Shown here piece after piece: positions 1 to 6,814 of a stretch of DNA of 7,172 nt. How positions within the stretch are numbered: position 1 is the first letter of the stretch; every line of letters begins with the position of its first letter. The stretch lies in the NCBI GenBank assembly GCA_012515455.1, contig JAAYYJ010000235.1:1-7172 (forward strand), read 5' to 3'. The stretch comes from Oligosphaeraceae bacterium (lineage in GTDB: Bacteria > Verrucomicrobiota > Lentisphaeria > Oligosphaerales > Oligosphaeraceae). Below the pieces are notes generated by a model. It was not told the DNA's origin. It worked only from the letters and a program-made list of their open reading frames with translations, and made no database searches. The position numbers and the translations under genes were made by a program.

Positions 1-1
1 C

Positions 2-2149
2 AATCATCTGGGGGATTTGGCCCTGCAGCAGTTCCAGACCCTAGGAGCAGATTTTGATTATACCCAGCCAACCGCGCAAAAATACTATCAAGACGCGAAG
101 GCAAATCTGAAATCAATACCATATCTTTCCCGTAATTTTTTCCCGGGTTATGGCTACTCCATCATGGATCAGGAATCCTTGCACAGAATCCCGTGCTTTA
201 CTGATCCGGATTTTCGCGCCGGCTTGAAGGAAAACCTGCAGCAAAAAGCTCAACTAAATAAGCGCTTTTCCCACTATTACAGCTTGAGTATCAATGGCGG
301 ACTCTCCCCGCTGCGCTGTATCATGCCCCTGGACCTCTGTTTTTCGCCAACCTGTCAAGCCCATTTCCGGGAATACCTGAAAAGAGAATATCACAGTCTC
401 GAGGCCTTGAACCAAGAATGGGGCACCGCCTGCAAATCCTGGGAGGAAGTCAAAGCGATGACTTTTCCCCAGGCCCGCAGACATGGCAATTTCGCCCCCT
501 GGGCGGATCACCGGATGCACATGGAACAGGTGTTCACAGATATCAACCGTTTCGCCCGCAAAGCCATCCTCGAAATCGACCCGGAGGCAGTCATCGGCCT
601 GGACGAACCGAATGCCACCAGCAGTTACAATGGCTACGACTGGCCGAGCTTGATGCAAGAACTGGATTTTTGCAATCCGTATTTCGGCAAGTGGCATTGG
701 CGCGACGACCAGATTGAAGCGGCCAGATGCTTCGGGCAAAAACTGGAGGCGCCCACGGGAATTTGGTTCGGGTCGTATTGGCGAGGCGAGGAATTCAACC
801 GGTTCATCCCCTGGCAATCATTGTTCAACGGCATGAAGGGGGTGTATTGGTGGGTCGGCATGGCCAGCCGTAATTCCAGCATCGGTGCCCTGACCCCGGA
901 CTTTGCTCCGCTGCCCTATTTCGCCCAGGCCCTGGAGGAGATTAACGAAATCAAGCGCGGCATTGGCAAGCTGCTGCTGCACTGTACGCGGAAACATGAC
1001 AAAATCGCAATCCACTATTCTACCCGCAGCATCCACGCCGCAACCATCGAGGCAAATACCCAGCTGCCGCCCGAAAAGTTCCCCGAGGAAGAAATCATCA
1101 AGGATAGCATGGCGCTGCCTGACACGCCGACGCAGTTCGGCTCCAGTTATCCGCTCTACCGATCGCAACTGGCGCTGATGACCGTACTCGAGGATATCGG
1201 CCTGCAATATGATTTTGTCTCGCCGGAACAGCTTGAAAACGGGGAGTTTCAAGCACAGAAGTATAAGGTCCTGGTCCTGCCCTATGCAAAAGCCTTGTCA
1301 CCCGCGGAAGCAGAAGAAATCAAGGCGTTTGTGCGCAATGGTGGGCTGCTGCTGGCCGACCGTCTGCCCGGAATCATGGACGGACACTGCAAACACCTGC
1401 CGCAATCCTCATTAATTGATCTGTTCAGCCAGGCTGACCAAAAACTGCAAGTCAACTGCCACGGCAAAGGCAAAGCGGTTTGCCTGCATGATTTTCTTGA
1501 CGACTATGTGTTTTCGCTCAGGCGGCAAGGGCGGGAAAAAGCGAAAAGAGAAAAAATCAAAGAGTTCCTGCAACTGGCCGCGGTGGAACCCGGAGCCAGG
1601 ATTCTTGACTCCAAGGGCGATGACCTGGGGAGCACCGAAATGGTCTTTTTCCGCAACGGTGCAGTGGAATTTGTCTGCCTGTTACGGGATTACCTGAGCG
1701 CCGGCAGCGCAAGTAAAGAAGTCACGATCATGTTCCCCCGCCTGGCGCACATTTATGATGTCAGAACCAACCAATACTTGGGCTTTGGCAACCAGGCCGC
1801 ACTGACGCTGCGCAAAGGCCAGGCCAGAGTTTTTGCCCTGTCACCCTATCAAGTCCTGGGCGTAAATCTCGCTTTGGATAAAGAAAAATACCGTCCAGGA
1901 GACAGCATCTCAGTTAAGATTGACCTTGACACAACCGACAATGCCGCCGCCGCACATGTTTTCAGGATCGAAGTGCTGGACCCTGAACACCAAACCGTAA
2001 AGCACTACAGCCGCAATCTGCTGGCGGAAAACGGAAGTGGCGCCGCAACCTTGACGCTTGCCTTGAATGACGCGCGAGGAATATGGACCATACAGGCAAG
2101 TGAAGTTATGTCCGGCAAAACTGCCACAAAATCCTGGCTGGTTGAATAG
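2..2149 (+). CDS. GH42-like glycoside hydrolase (beta-galactosidase-like), 5'-truncated by window edge
   Basis: The reading frame is already open at the first base, so the N-terminus lies outside the window; the TTG at 17 is unlikely to be the true start. Residues below are numbered from that TTG. Residues 105-145 (LDLCFSPTCQAHF...LKREY..LEALNQEWGT) match the GH42 pattern of a Cys-containing segment, then FR.WL...Y..i..LN..WGT. Further barrel-like segments are GLDEPN (194-199), YDWPSLMQELDFCNPY (207-222), GIWFGSYWR (248-256) and GVYWW (275-279). Residues about 380-460 (ALMTVLEDIG, YKVLVLPYAKALSPAEAEEIKAFV, NGGLLLADR) look like the glutamine-amidotransferase-like middle domain of GH42 enzymes. 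Residues about 612-710 look like a C-terminal beta-sandwich (KYRPGDSISVKI, GIWTIQA). The likely role is binding or hydrolysis of beta-linked oligosaccharides. The usual acid/base Glu is not evident where I expect it (SLSINGG, 89-95), so activity is uncertain. This gene looks less GC-rich than the genes after 2713. Family assignment is fairly sure; substrate is unknown. Confidence 0.8.
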   Translation, partial: NHLGDLALQQFQTLGADFDYTQPTAQKYYQDAKANLKSIPYLSRNFFPGYGYSIMDQESLHRIPCFTDPDFRAGLKENLQQKAQLNKRFSHYYSLSINGGLSPLRCIMPLDLCFSPTCQAHFREYLKREYHSLEALNQEWGTACKSWEEVKAMTFPQARRHGNFAPWADHRMHMEQVFTDINRFARKAILEIDPEAVIGLDEPNATSSYNGYDWPSLMQELDFCNPYFGKWHWRDDQIEAARCFGQKLEAPTGIWFGSYWRGEEFNRFIPWQSLFNGMKGVYWWVGMASRNSSIGALTPDFAPLPYFAQALEEINEIKRGIGKLLLHCTRKHDKIAIHYSTRSIHAATIEANTQLPPEKFPEEEIIKDSMALPDTPTQFGSSYPLYRSQLALMTVLEDIGLQYDFVSPEQLENGEFQAQKYKVLVLPYAKALSPAEAEEIKAFVRNGGLLLADRLPGIMDGHCKHLPQSSLIDLFSQADQKLQVNCHGKGKAVCLHDFLDDYVFSLRRQGREKAKREKIKEFLQLAAVEPGARILDSKGDDLGSTEMVFFRNGAVEFVCLLRDYLSAGSASKEVTIMFPRLAHIYDVRTNQYLGFGNQAALTLRKGQARVFALSPYQVLGVNLALDKEKYRPGDSISVKIDLDTTDNAAAAHVFRIEVLDPEHQTVKHYSRNLLAENGSGAATLTLALNDARGIWTIQASEVMSGKTATKSWLVE

Positions 2150-2712
2150 AAGGAAAACAGACAGTGCCTCGTGGCCACAAGCCCTGCCCCCGCCCGCGTT
2201 GCCGCACGGCACGAGGGCGGCGCTGGACCAGGCAAACGACCACAAGCGGGGATGAATGCGCCGGATACCGATGACATGATAAAAAACTCAACTCCCCAAA
2301 TGCGGCCGATTTTGAGCCTCAACTCTCCATGGAATTTCTGCCAGTCCTGTCGCCGGAAGGGCTGAAACAGGACCTGGAATAAGCTATGCATCTTGCACAT
2401 CCGACGTTTTTACCAAACCGGGCAAGAAGCAAAATTCTTCCTCTGCTCTTGTCTTCTGCCTGATTTTGATTATAGTTATCCCCCGTCAGCCTGGGCCGCC
2501 GCGGCAGTCACTAGTGTCCCAGCCCCATCACTGGAAGGCCGGCTGGACCTGGTGGAAACATCCCGGGTCAGCAGCCACGGTGCAAGTCTCCCGGCACGGA
2601 GTGCGAATTCCCTGCACCTGGGTAGTATCATCCGCCAGTGAAATCAATCATTTAGTGATAGATTCATCTTCTCTTAAAATCCATTGCCACCAAGGACTAT
2701 CCCGGAACCACA
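2150..2712. other. Long intergenic region, no intact gene recognised
   Basis: These 563 bases separate the GH42-like gene from the dehydrogenase gene. Several frames of 60-100 codons are open here, but none gives a protein that I recognise, and none has a convincing ribosome binding site. The first 120 bases are very GC-rich and contain a weak inverted repeat, CCTCGTG (2167-2173) with CACGAGG (2210-2216). That could be a structured 3' end of the upstream transcript, but no T-run follows. A possible gene remnant at 2276-2382 is listed separately. The final 70 bases are AT-richer (about 2641-2680), as expected for a promoter region of the gene at 2713, but I could not find a well-spaced -35/-10 pair. 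Confidence 0.6.
2276..2382 (+). pseudogene. Possible remnant of a GH2-type glycosidase N-terminus, frameshifted
   Basis: From the ATG at 2276 the frame reads residues 9-21 as MRPILSLNSPWNF. This resembles the start of GH2-family sugar-binding domains (typically R..lsLnG.W.F). In this frame the protein then loses sense and stops within about 10 codons. Moving to the next frame at the TTT run 2335-2337 gives FLPVLSPEGLKQDLE and then TAA at 2380-2382, which again looks coding-like. One missing T in that run would join the halves as ...SPWNFLPVLSPEGL... The remainder of a GH2 protein (normally 600-1000 residues) is absent, so this would be a decayed 5' fragment. A glycosidase relic fits the neighbourhood. 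The match is short and from memory; chance resemblance is quite possible. Confidence 0.25.
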
Positions 2713-3729
2713 ATGAAAGGCAAACACATCTACTTCCCCGCAGCGGAAACAGCAACGCTGGCAGATTTTGACCTCCCTGATGCTCCCGGACCAGAAGAAG
2801 TGCTGGTCAAAACCGAGTACTCCCTGATCAGCGCCGGCACCGAGCTGGCAAACTTCCTCAACCTCCCCAACACCGGGACGTCAAGTAACGGCTTCCCGCA
2901 TCGGCCCGGATACAGTTCCAGCGGGCGGGTGCTGGCGGTCGGCAGCGCCGTGCAGGACCTTCAGCCCGGCGACCGGGTGGCGCTGAGCTGGCGCTGGCAC
3001 CGCTCCCGCGATGTCGCTCCGGTCAAGAAAGTGACCAAGATCAGCGACGCTGCCATCGACATGCAGGAAGCCGCCTTTATGCATCTGTCCTCTTTCCCCT
3101 TCGGCGGCCTGCGCAAGCTGCAGGTGCAGATGGGTGAATCAGTGCTGATTGCCGGGCAGGGGCTGCTAGGCATCATCGCCACCCAGCTGGCCAGACTCTC
3201 CGGCGCGGTGCCGGTAATCGCAGTTGATTTGAAGCCCGAGCGGCGAAAACTGGCCCTCGAGCTCGGCGCAGATTACGCCTTCTCACCCGCAGAGCCGGAT
3301 TTCTGCGAGCAAGTTCTGGCAGCCACCGGCGGCAAGGGGGTTAATGCGGTGGTGGAGGTCACTGGCGTCGCCAAGGCCCTGCGCCAGGCGCTGGAGTACG
3401 TGGCCCGGTTCGGGCGCATCTCGCTGCTGGGCTGCACCCGCATCCCGGACGAGCCCCTGAATTTCTATAAGTACGTGCACTGTCGGGGCATCACTCTGAT
3501 CGGTGCCCACACCATGGCCAGACCGAGCTGCGAATCCCATCCTGGCTGGTGGACTGAACACGACGACTACCAGACCTTCCTGCAGTATCTCAGCCTTGGC
3601 CGTCTCAAAATCAAGCCGATTATCTCCGCCGTACGCGACCCCGCGGACGCGAATGAGGTCTATCATGACCTGGCCCATAATCCCAATCCGCCCCTGGGAG
3701 TGCTGTTTGACTGGCGCAACCTGGAATAA
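2713..3729 (+). CDS. MDR-superfamily dehydrogenase, zinc-ligand-less alcohol/polyol dehydrogenase-like
   Basis: This 338-residue protein has the length and two-domain order of medium-chain dehydrogenases. The GroES-like N-terminal part (about 1-135) contains EEVLVKTEYSLISAGTEL (28-45), PGYSSSGRVLAVG (65-77) and LQPGDRVAL (83-91). The Rossmann domain follows, with GQGLLG (148-153) and an acidic residue, D172 in VIAVDLK, after the second strand, which favours NAD(H) over NADP(H). In classical zinc enzymes the SLISAGTE position carries the ligand Cys (CGTD), and the PGYSSSG position carries GHE. Both are replaced here, so catalytic zinc is probably absent, as in the dehydrogenase-like proteins often found beside Gfo/Idh/MocA genes. 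The four-Cys structural zinc lobe is also not evident. The start at 2713 follows a weak GGAA at 2704-2707. The next gene begins 45 bases downstream with no terminator seen between, so they are probably co-transcribed. It likely oxidises or reduces a sugar or polyol; the substrate is unknown. Confidence 0.85.
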   Translation: MKGKHIYFPAAETATLADFDLPDAPGPEEVLVKTEYSLISAGTELANFLNLPNTGTSSNGFPHRPGYSSSGRVLAVGSAVQDLQPGDRVALSWRWHRSRDVAPVKKVTKISDAAIDMQEAAFMHLSSFPFGGLRKLQVQMGESVLIAGQGLLGIIATQLARLSGAVPVIAVDLKPERRKLALELGADYAFSPAEPDFCEQVLAATGGKGVNAVVEVTGVAKALRQALEYVARFGRISLLGCTRIPDEPLNFYKYVHCRGITLIGAHTMARPSCESHPGWWTEHDDYQTFLQYLSLGRLKIKPIISAVRDPADANEVYHDLAHNPNPPLGVLFDWRNLE

Positions 3730-3774
3730 TGCCCCTCACTCTCCTCAGAGATATCCTGTGCCGGAAACATTATC

Positions 3775-4794
3775 ATGAGCAGAATCAAAATTGCCCAGCT
3801 GGGCACCACCCACGAACATGCCAACGGTAAATTCCAGACCGTGCAAATGCTGCCGGAGTTGTTCGAATTGGTCGGCGTGGTTGATGATTTCTCCACCACC
3901 ACTGCAGCGCGATTCCCTTGCCAGCAGGATTGCTACCGCGATATCCCGCGCCTGACCCGGGAAGAACTGCTGCACTACCCGGGACTGCAGGCCGTCTGCG
4001 TGGAGACGCCGAACAACGAACTGGTCGCCAGCGCCATCCCCTGTATGGAACGGGGACTGCATATCCACCTGGACAAGCCAGCCGGCGAAGACCTGAATCT
4101 CTTTCAGACCCTTCTGGACGGCTGCCGCCAGCGGCAGCTGCACCTCCAGATGGGGTATATGTTCCGCGGCAACCCGGCCATGCAGCTGGCCACCTCAGCC
4201 ATCCGCGCCGGCTGGATTGGCGAAGTGTTCGAAATCCAGGCCGACATGAGCCACAATTACGGCGGCGACAAATACCAGGAATACCTGGGTAATTTCCGGG
4301 GCGGCATAGCTTACAACCTGATCTGTCACCTGATCGATTTCGTTACTCCCATCCTGGGCCGGCCCACGGCAGTGCATTCACTCTTGAAGAGCACCCCGGG
4401 ACTGTCGGAGCAGATCAAGAACAACTGCCTGATTATCCTGGAATACCAGTACGCGACGGCAACGCTGCGGGCCTGCAGCCGCGAGACTGCCGGTGGCGGC
4501 GGCCGCAGACTGAAGATTTCCGGCACCAAGGGATATTTTGAACTCTGTCCGCTGGAGCACTTCGATGGCCAGCCCCTGCAGATGACCATGAAGCTGGTGG
4601 AGGGCAATGACCGCTATGCAGCCGGACTGCACACCTTGGACCTCGGGGTCCAGAAAGACCGTTACCTCAACCAGCTGACCGAATTCGCCCGCCTGATTCA
4701 GCACGAGAAGCCCTCTGCGGACCTGTTCCAGCACGACCGCCTGGTGCACGAAATCATCCTTGCCGCCGCCGGCTATACCGGCTGGAGAGCATAG
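3775..4794 (+). CDS. Gfo/Idh/MocA-family sugar oxidoreductase
   Basis: The 339-residue protein has the two-domain plan of the glucose-fructose oxidoreductase/inositol dehydrogenase family, which are NAD(P)-dependent, usually cytoplasmic, and act on sugars, inositols or their derivatives. The N-terminal Rossmann part begins IKIAQLGTTHEHANGKF (4-20), an atypical nucleotide loop with HEH in place of the common GxGxxG. VCVETPN (74-80) and LDKPAGED (99-106) follow; K101-P102 is the family's EKP-type motif and the Lys is normally catalytic. In the C-terminal domain, GGIAYNLICHLID (176-188) corresponds to the usual GG.l.D.g.H.iD. The conserved His is H185 and the final Asp is D188, but the first Asp is replaced by N181. 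The ATG at 3775 follows GGAA at 3763-3766, an acceptable spacing. It sits in tandem between two other oxidoreductases. Family is confident; substrate and reaction cannot be told from sequence. Confidence 0.9.
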   Translation: MSRIKIAQLGTTHEHANGKFQTVQMLPELFELVGVVDDFSTTTAARFPCQQDCYRDIPRLTREELLHYPGLQAVCVETPNNELVASAIPCMERGLHIHLDKPAGEDLNLFQTLLDGCRQRQLHLQMGYMFRGNPAMQLATSAIRAGWIGEVFEIQADMSHNYGGDKYQEYLGNFRGGIAYNLICHLIDFVTPILGRPTAVHSLLKSTPGLSEQIKNNCLIILEYQYATATLRACSRETAGGGGRRLKISGTKGYFELCPLEHFDGQPLQMTMKLVEGNDRYAAGLHTLDLGVQKDRYLNQLTEFARLIQHEKPSADLFQHDRLVHEIILAAAGYTGWRA

Positions 4795-4839
4795 CCTCTC
4801 TGCATTCCCCGGCAAACCCGATCTGTGCACGACGTCGCA

Positions 4840-4871
4840 CCCCGGGATGCCCCCCGGGGCCGCCCATTTTT
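4840..4871 (+). terminator. GC-rich hairpin with nearby T-run, possible terminator or attenuator
   Basis: CCCCGGG (4840-4846) pairs perfectly with CCCGGGG (4853-4859) around a six-base loop. Five T residues follow at about 4867-4871, seven bases after the stem. The distance is longer than in a classical intrinsic terminator, so termination may be partial or absent. It lies in the 105-base gap upstream of the aldo/keto reductase gene and could reduce read-through from the preceding gene. Confidence 0.3.
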
Positions 4872-4886
4872 GCCCACCCACCACAC

Positions 4887-4890
4887 GGAG
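4887..4890 (+). promoter_or_regulatory. Ribosome binding site that decides the reductase start
   Basis: GGAG ends nine bases before the ATG at 4900. This supports that ATG over the in-frame GTG at 4825. The stretch after the GTG encodes a Pro/Arg/His-rich sequence that contains the hairpin at 4840-4859 and has no counterpart in the family. Confidence 0.6.
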
Positions 4891-4899
4891 CATCAGAAC

Positions 4900-5889
4900 A
4901 TGTACACCGCCGCCACCGAACGCTACCACCAGCTGCCATACCGCCGTTGCGGACACAGCGGCATCAAGCTGCCCCTGATTTCACTCGGATTATGGCACAA
5001 CTTCGGCAGCATCGACGACTACAACAATGCCGAACAGATGGCCCGCACCGCCTTCGACCTGGGAATCACCCATTTCGACCTAGCCAACAACTACGGCCCC
5101 GAGCCCGGCAGCGCCGAACGGACCTTCGCCCAAATTCTGCAGAACGGCTTGCGCAAATACCGCGACGAGCTGTTTATTTCCAGCAAGGCCGGCTTCCTGA
5201 TGTGGCCGGGGCCCTATGGCGAATGGGGCTCCCGCAAGAACCTCATCGCCAGCTGCGAGCAGAGCCTGAAACGCCTCGGCCTCGAGTACCTTGATGTGTT
5301 CTACCACCACCGCCCCGACCCCGAGACCCCACTCGAGGAATCCATGACCGCACTGGCGGACATCGTGCGCTCCGGCAAAGCACTCTATGCCGGAATCTCC
5401 AATTATCCGCTGGAACGCGCCCGGCAGGCCATCGCCATCCTGCGGGACCTCAAGGTGCCCTGTCTGCTGCATCAGATCAATGTCAGTATGCTGAACCGCC
5501 GGTATGAAGAGGAAGGGATGTTCGAATATCTCGACCAGGAAGGCGTGGGTGCTATTCTCTTCTCCCCCCTGGCCCAAGGGCTGCTGAGCGACAAATATCT
5601 GCACGGCATCCCGGCGAATTCCCGGGCCAAGCGCAACCATTTCCTGAAGGAATCCCGCTTGACCCCGGAGCTGCTGGCTAAAATCGAACGCCTGAACCGG
5701 ATTGCCCGGCAACGTTCCCAGACCCTGGCCCAGATGGCCATCGCCTGGGTACTGCAATTCCCCAGCGTGAGCTCAGCCCTGATCGGCGCCAGCCGGCCGG
5801 AACAAATCCGGGAAATCGTACAGGGGATGCAGAACTGCACCTTCAGCGTCGATGAACTGGCGGAAATCGACCGGGTGCTGAAAGATTAA
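4900..5889 (+). CDS. gpr: Aldo/keto reductase, YghZ/Gpr-type (L-glyceraldehyde 3-phosphate reductase family)
   Basis: With the ATG at 4900 the protein has 329 residues, close to the roughly 346 of E. coli YghZ (Gpr), and the resemblance runs end to end. Shared segments include LPYRRCGHSGIKLP (12-25), SLGLWHNFG (28-36), FDLGITHFDLANNYGP (52-67), WPGPYG (102-107), SLKRLGLEYLDVFY (122-135), SPLAQGLL and SALIGASRPEQI. The aldo/keto reductase catalytic tetrad is complete: D60, Y65, K96 (SSKAG) and H137 (YHHRPD). The E. coli enzyme reduces L-glyceraldehyde 3-phosphate and methylglyoxal with NADPH. Here it is the third oxidoreductase in a row and may instead reduce a sugar-derived aldehyde or ketone. 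The enzyme should be cytoplasmic; no signal peptide is seen. It ends at TAA 5887-5889 facing the convergent MBL gene. Family assignment is very confident; the true substrate is not shown by the sequence, so the symbol denotes family membership. Confidence 0.9.
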   Translation: MYTAATERYHQLPYRRCGHSGIKLPLISLGLWHNFGSIDDYNNAEQMARTAFDLGITHFDLANNYGPEPGSAERTFAQILQNGLRKYRDELFISSKAGFLMWPGPYGEWGSRKNLIASCEQSLKRLGLEYLDVFYHHRPDPETPLEESMTALADIVRSGKALYAGISNYPLERARQAIAILRDLKVPCLLHQINVSMLNRRYEEEGMFEYLDQEGVGAILFSPLAQGLLSDKYLHGIPANSRAKRNHFLKESRLTPELLAKIERLNRIARQRSQTLAQMAIAWVLQFPSVSSALIGASRPEQIREIVQGMQNCTFSVDELAEIDRVLKD

Positions 5890-5891
5890 CC

Positions 5892-5933
5892 CTGCCCTGG
5901 TCCGGTCCGGCTCAGGGCAGCGCCGGGCCCGGC
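5892..5933. terminator. Inverted repeats at the convergent gene junction
   Basis: CTGCCCTG (5892-5899) pairs with CAGGGCAG (5913-5920) around a 13-base spacer. Immediately beyond lies the perfect palindrome GCCGGGCCCGGC (5922-5933). The repeats sit between the reductase stop and the 3' end of the opposing gene, and the first overlaps that gene's stop codon (TGA on the minus strand, 5914-5912). A bidirectional transcript end is plausible by position, but neither strand shows a proper T-run after the stem. Confidence 0.35.
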
Positions 5934-6802
5934 AGCGCCTGAAACCGGAAATGCAGGGTCTCTGTCCCTCTGGCCGCATGGTGCCGCGGTTCCGGTCCAC
6001 TGACTATGCCAATACCCGGGAAAGGGATATGTGCGCCCAGCAGCACTGCGGACTGCTGGGCCGCAACCCGCAGTACCGTGGTCCTGGTCTCAACCGCCAG
6101 AGCGGGGTCGCGGTCATAGCGGGCGCAAAAGACTGGATGCTCGAACTGCAGCCCTGCTGCATGCACAATATCCCCGATAAACCACTTCCGGCCCAGGACA
6201 TAGACGGTATGTCCTGGGGTATGCCCGGCAGCCTTGCGGGCCGAAAAGCCGTCGGGCAGCAGATCGCTGTAGGCGAACAGGCGCAACCGCTCCCGGTATG
6301 GCAGCAGGAAGCGTGCCAGCGCCTGCCGGCCGGCATCTCCTTCCCAGGCAGAGTATTCCTCCTGGGCGATATATACCGTGGCCTGCGGAAACAACGGCAC
6401 CTCAGCGCCGTCCCGGAGAGTCAGCAGGCCGCCTACATGATCGGGATGGATGTGGGTGATCAAGACCCCGCTGACCTGCTCCGGCGCGACCCCTGCAGAC
6501 TGGAGTTTGCCCGCCAGAGTGCCCTTCTCCGGCGCATTGCCGGCATCAATCAGATATATCCGCCCGCCCGTGCGCACCAGGAACACATTGACCGACGCCT
6601 CCCAGTCCGAGGGCCAGTCAAAATCATAGGGATAATCCGCCTGCGGGCTGCTGAACAGCTTGGCGCTCATTCGGCTCGCAGTATCCTGAATAGCTGTAAC
6701 CGATACTCCGTCAATGCTCTGGAAAGTCATCACACCCTCCCCCGATAATTGCATCCTGCCGGCAATCAGGAACATCAGCATCATGATCAGCATGGTTTTC
6801 AT
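5912..6802 (-). CDS. MBL-fold metallo-hydrolase (lactonase/hydrolase-like), possible signal peptide
   Basis: The 296-residue protein carries the full metallo-beta-lactamase-fold metal site: THIHPDHVGG gives H117, H119, D121 and H122; AGHTPGH gives H194; FIGDIVH gives D211; and GAHIPFPGIG gives H258. This supports a dinuclear zinc (or other metal) hydrolase. The same fold includes acyl-homoserine lactonases, other lactonases, glyoxalase II and esterases, and the sequence does not choose among them. The start at 6802 has an excellent ribosome binding site, AGGAGGT (6814-6808). The N-terminus is MKTMLIMMLMFLIAGRM: a Lys, then a short hydrophobic stretch, with no clear cleavage motif or lipobox Cys, so it may be an export signal or short anchor. 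A second ATG at 6730 (M25) also has a purine-rich site upstream and would give a cytoplasmic form. The gene is convergent with the reductase, so linkage to the sugar pathway is only suggested. Confidence 0.88.
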   Translation of the reverse strand: MKTMLIMMLMFLIAGRMQLSGEGVMTFQSIDGVSVTAIQDTASRMSAKLFSSPQADYPYDFDWPSDWEASVNVFLVRTGGRIYLIDAGNAPEKGTLAGKLQSAGVAPEQVSGVLITHIHPDHVGGLLTLRDGAEVPLFPQATVYIAQEEYSAWEGDAGRQALARFLLPYRERLRLFAYSDLLPDGFSARKAAGHTPGHTVYVLGRKWFIGDIVHAAGLQFEHPVFCARYDRDPALAVETRTTVLRVAAQQSAVLLGAHIPFPGIGIVSGPEPRHHAARGTETLHFRFQALPGPALP

Positions 6803-6807
6803 GGCAC

Positions 6808-6814
6808 ACCTCCT
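6808..6814 (-). promoter_or_regulatory. Strong ribosome binding site for the MBL hydrolase
   Basis: On the minus strand AGGAGGT lies six bases before the ATG at 6802, near-ideal sequence and spacing. It supports the longer form of the protein, including the hydrophobic N-terminus. Confidence 0.75.

Noticed and set aside
2167..2216. Inverted repeat CCTCGTG/CACGAGG after the GH42-like gene as a terminator
   Set aside because: The stem is only seven pairs with a 36-base loop and no T-run, so a terminator call is not supported.
50..2474. 13-base repeat GATTTTGATTATA inside the GH42-like gene (about 50-62) and again in the gap at about 2462-2474
   Set aside because: A repeat of this length is expected by chance at a similar order in 7 kb, and neither flanks look alike, so it is not treated as an element or site.
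2393..2771. Overlapping open frames of 82 and 101 codons before the dehydrogenase gene
   Set aside because: There is no ribosome binding site of note and no recognisable protein sequence, and the longer one runs into the real dehydrogenase gene in another frame.
4825..4899. Upstream GTG start extending the reductase by 25 residues
   Set aside because: The extension contains a GC hairpin, has no family counterpart and is Pro/Arg/His-rich; the ATG at 4900 has a GGAG nine bases upstream.
4378..4956. Open frame of 192 codons on the minus strand
   Set aside because: It lies across the Gfo/Idh/MocA 3' half and the start of the reductase, both clearly coding on the plus strand, and its translation is low-complexity and unrecognisable.
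5080..5757. Open frame of 225 codons on the minus strand
   Set aside because: It is antisense to the reductase catalytic region, and its Gly/Gln/His-rich product has no recognisable motif.
5951..6748. Long open frame (265 codons) on the plus strand opposite the MBL hydrolase gene
   Set aside because: The minus-strand frame encodes a complete metal site and has an ideal ribosome binding site; the plus-strand translation shows no known motif and is a shadow of it.
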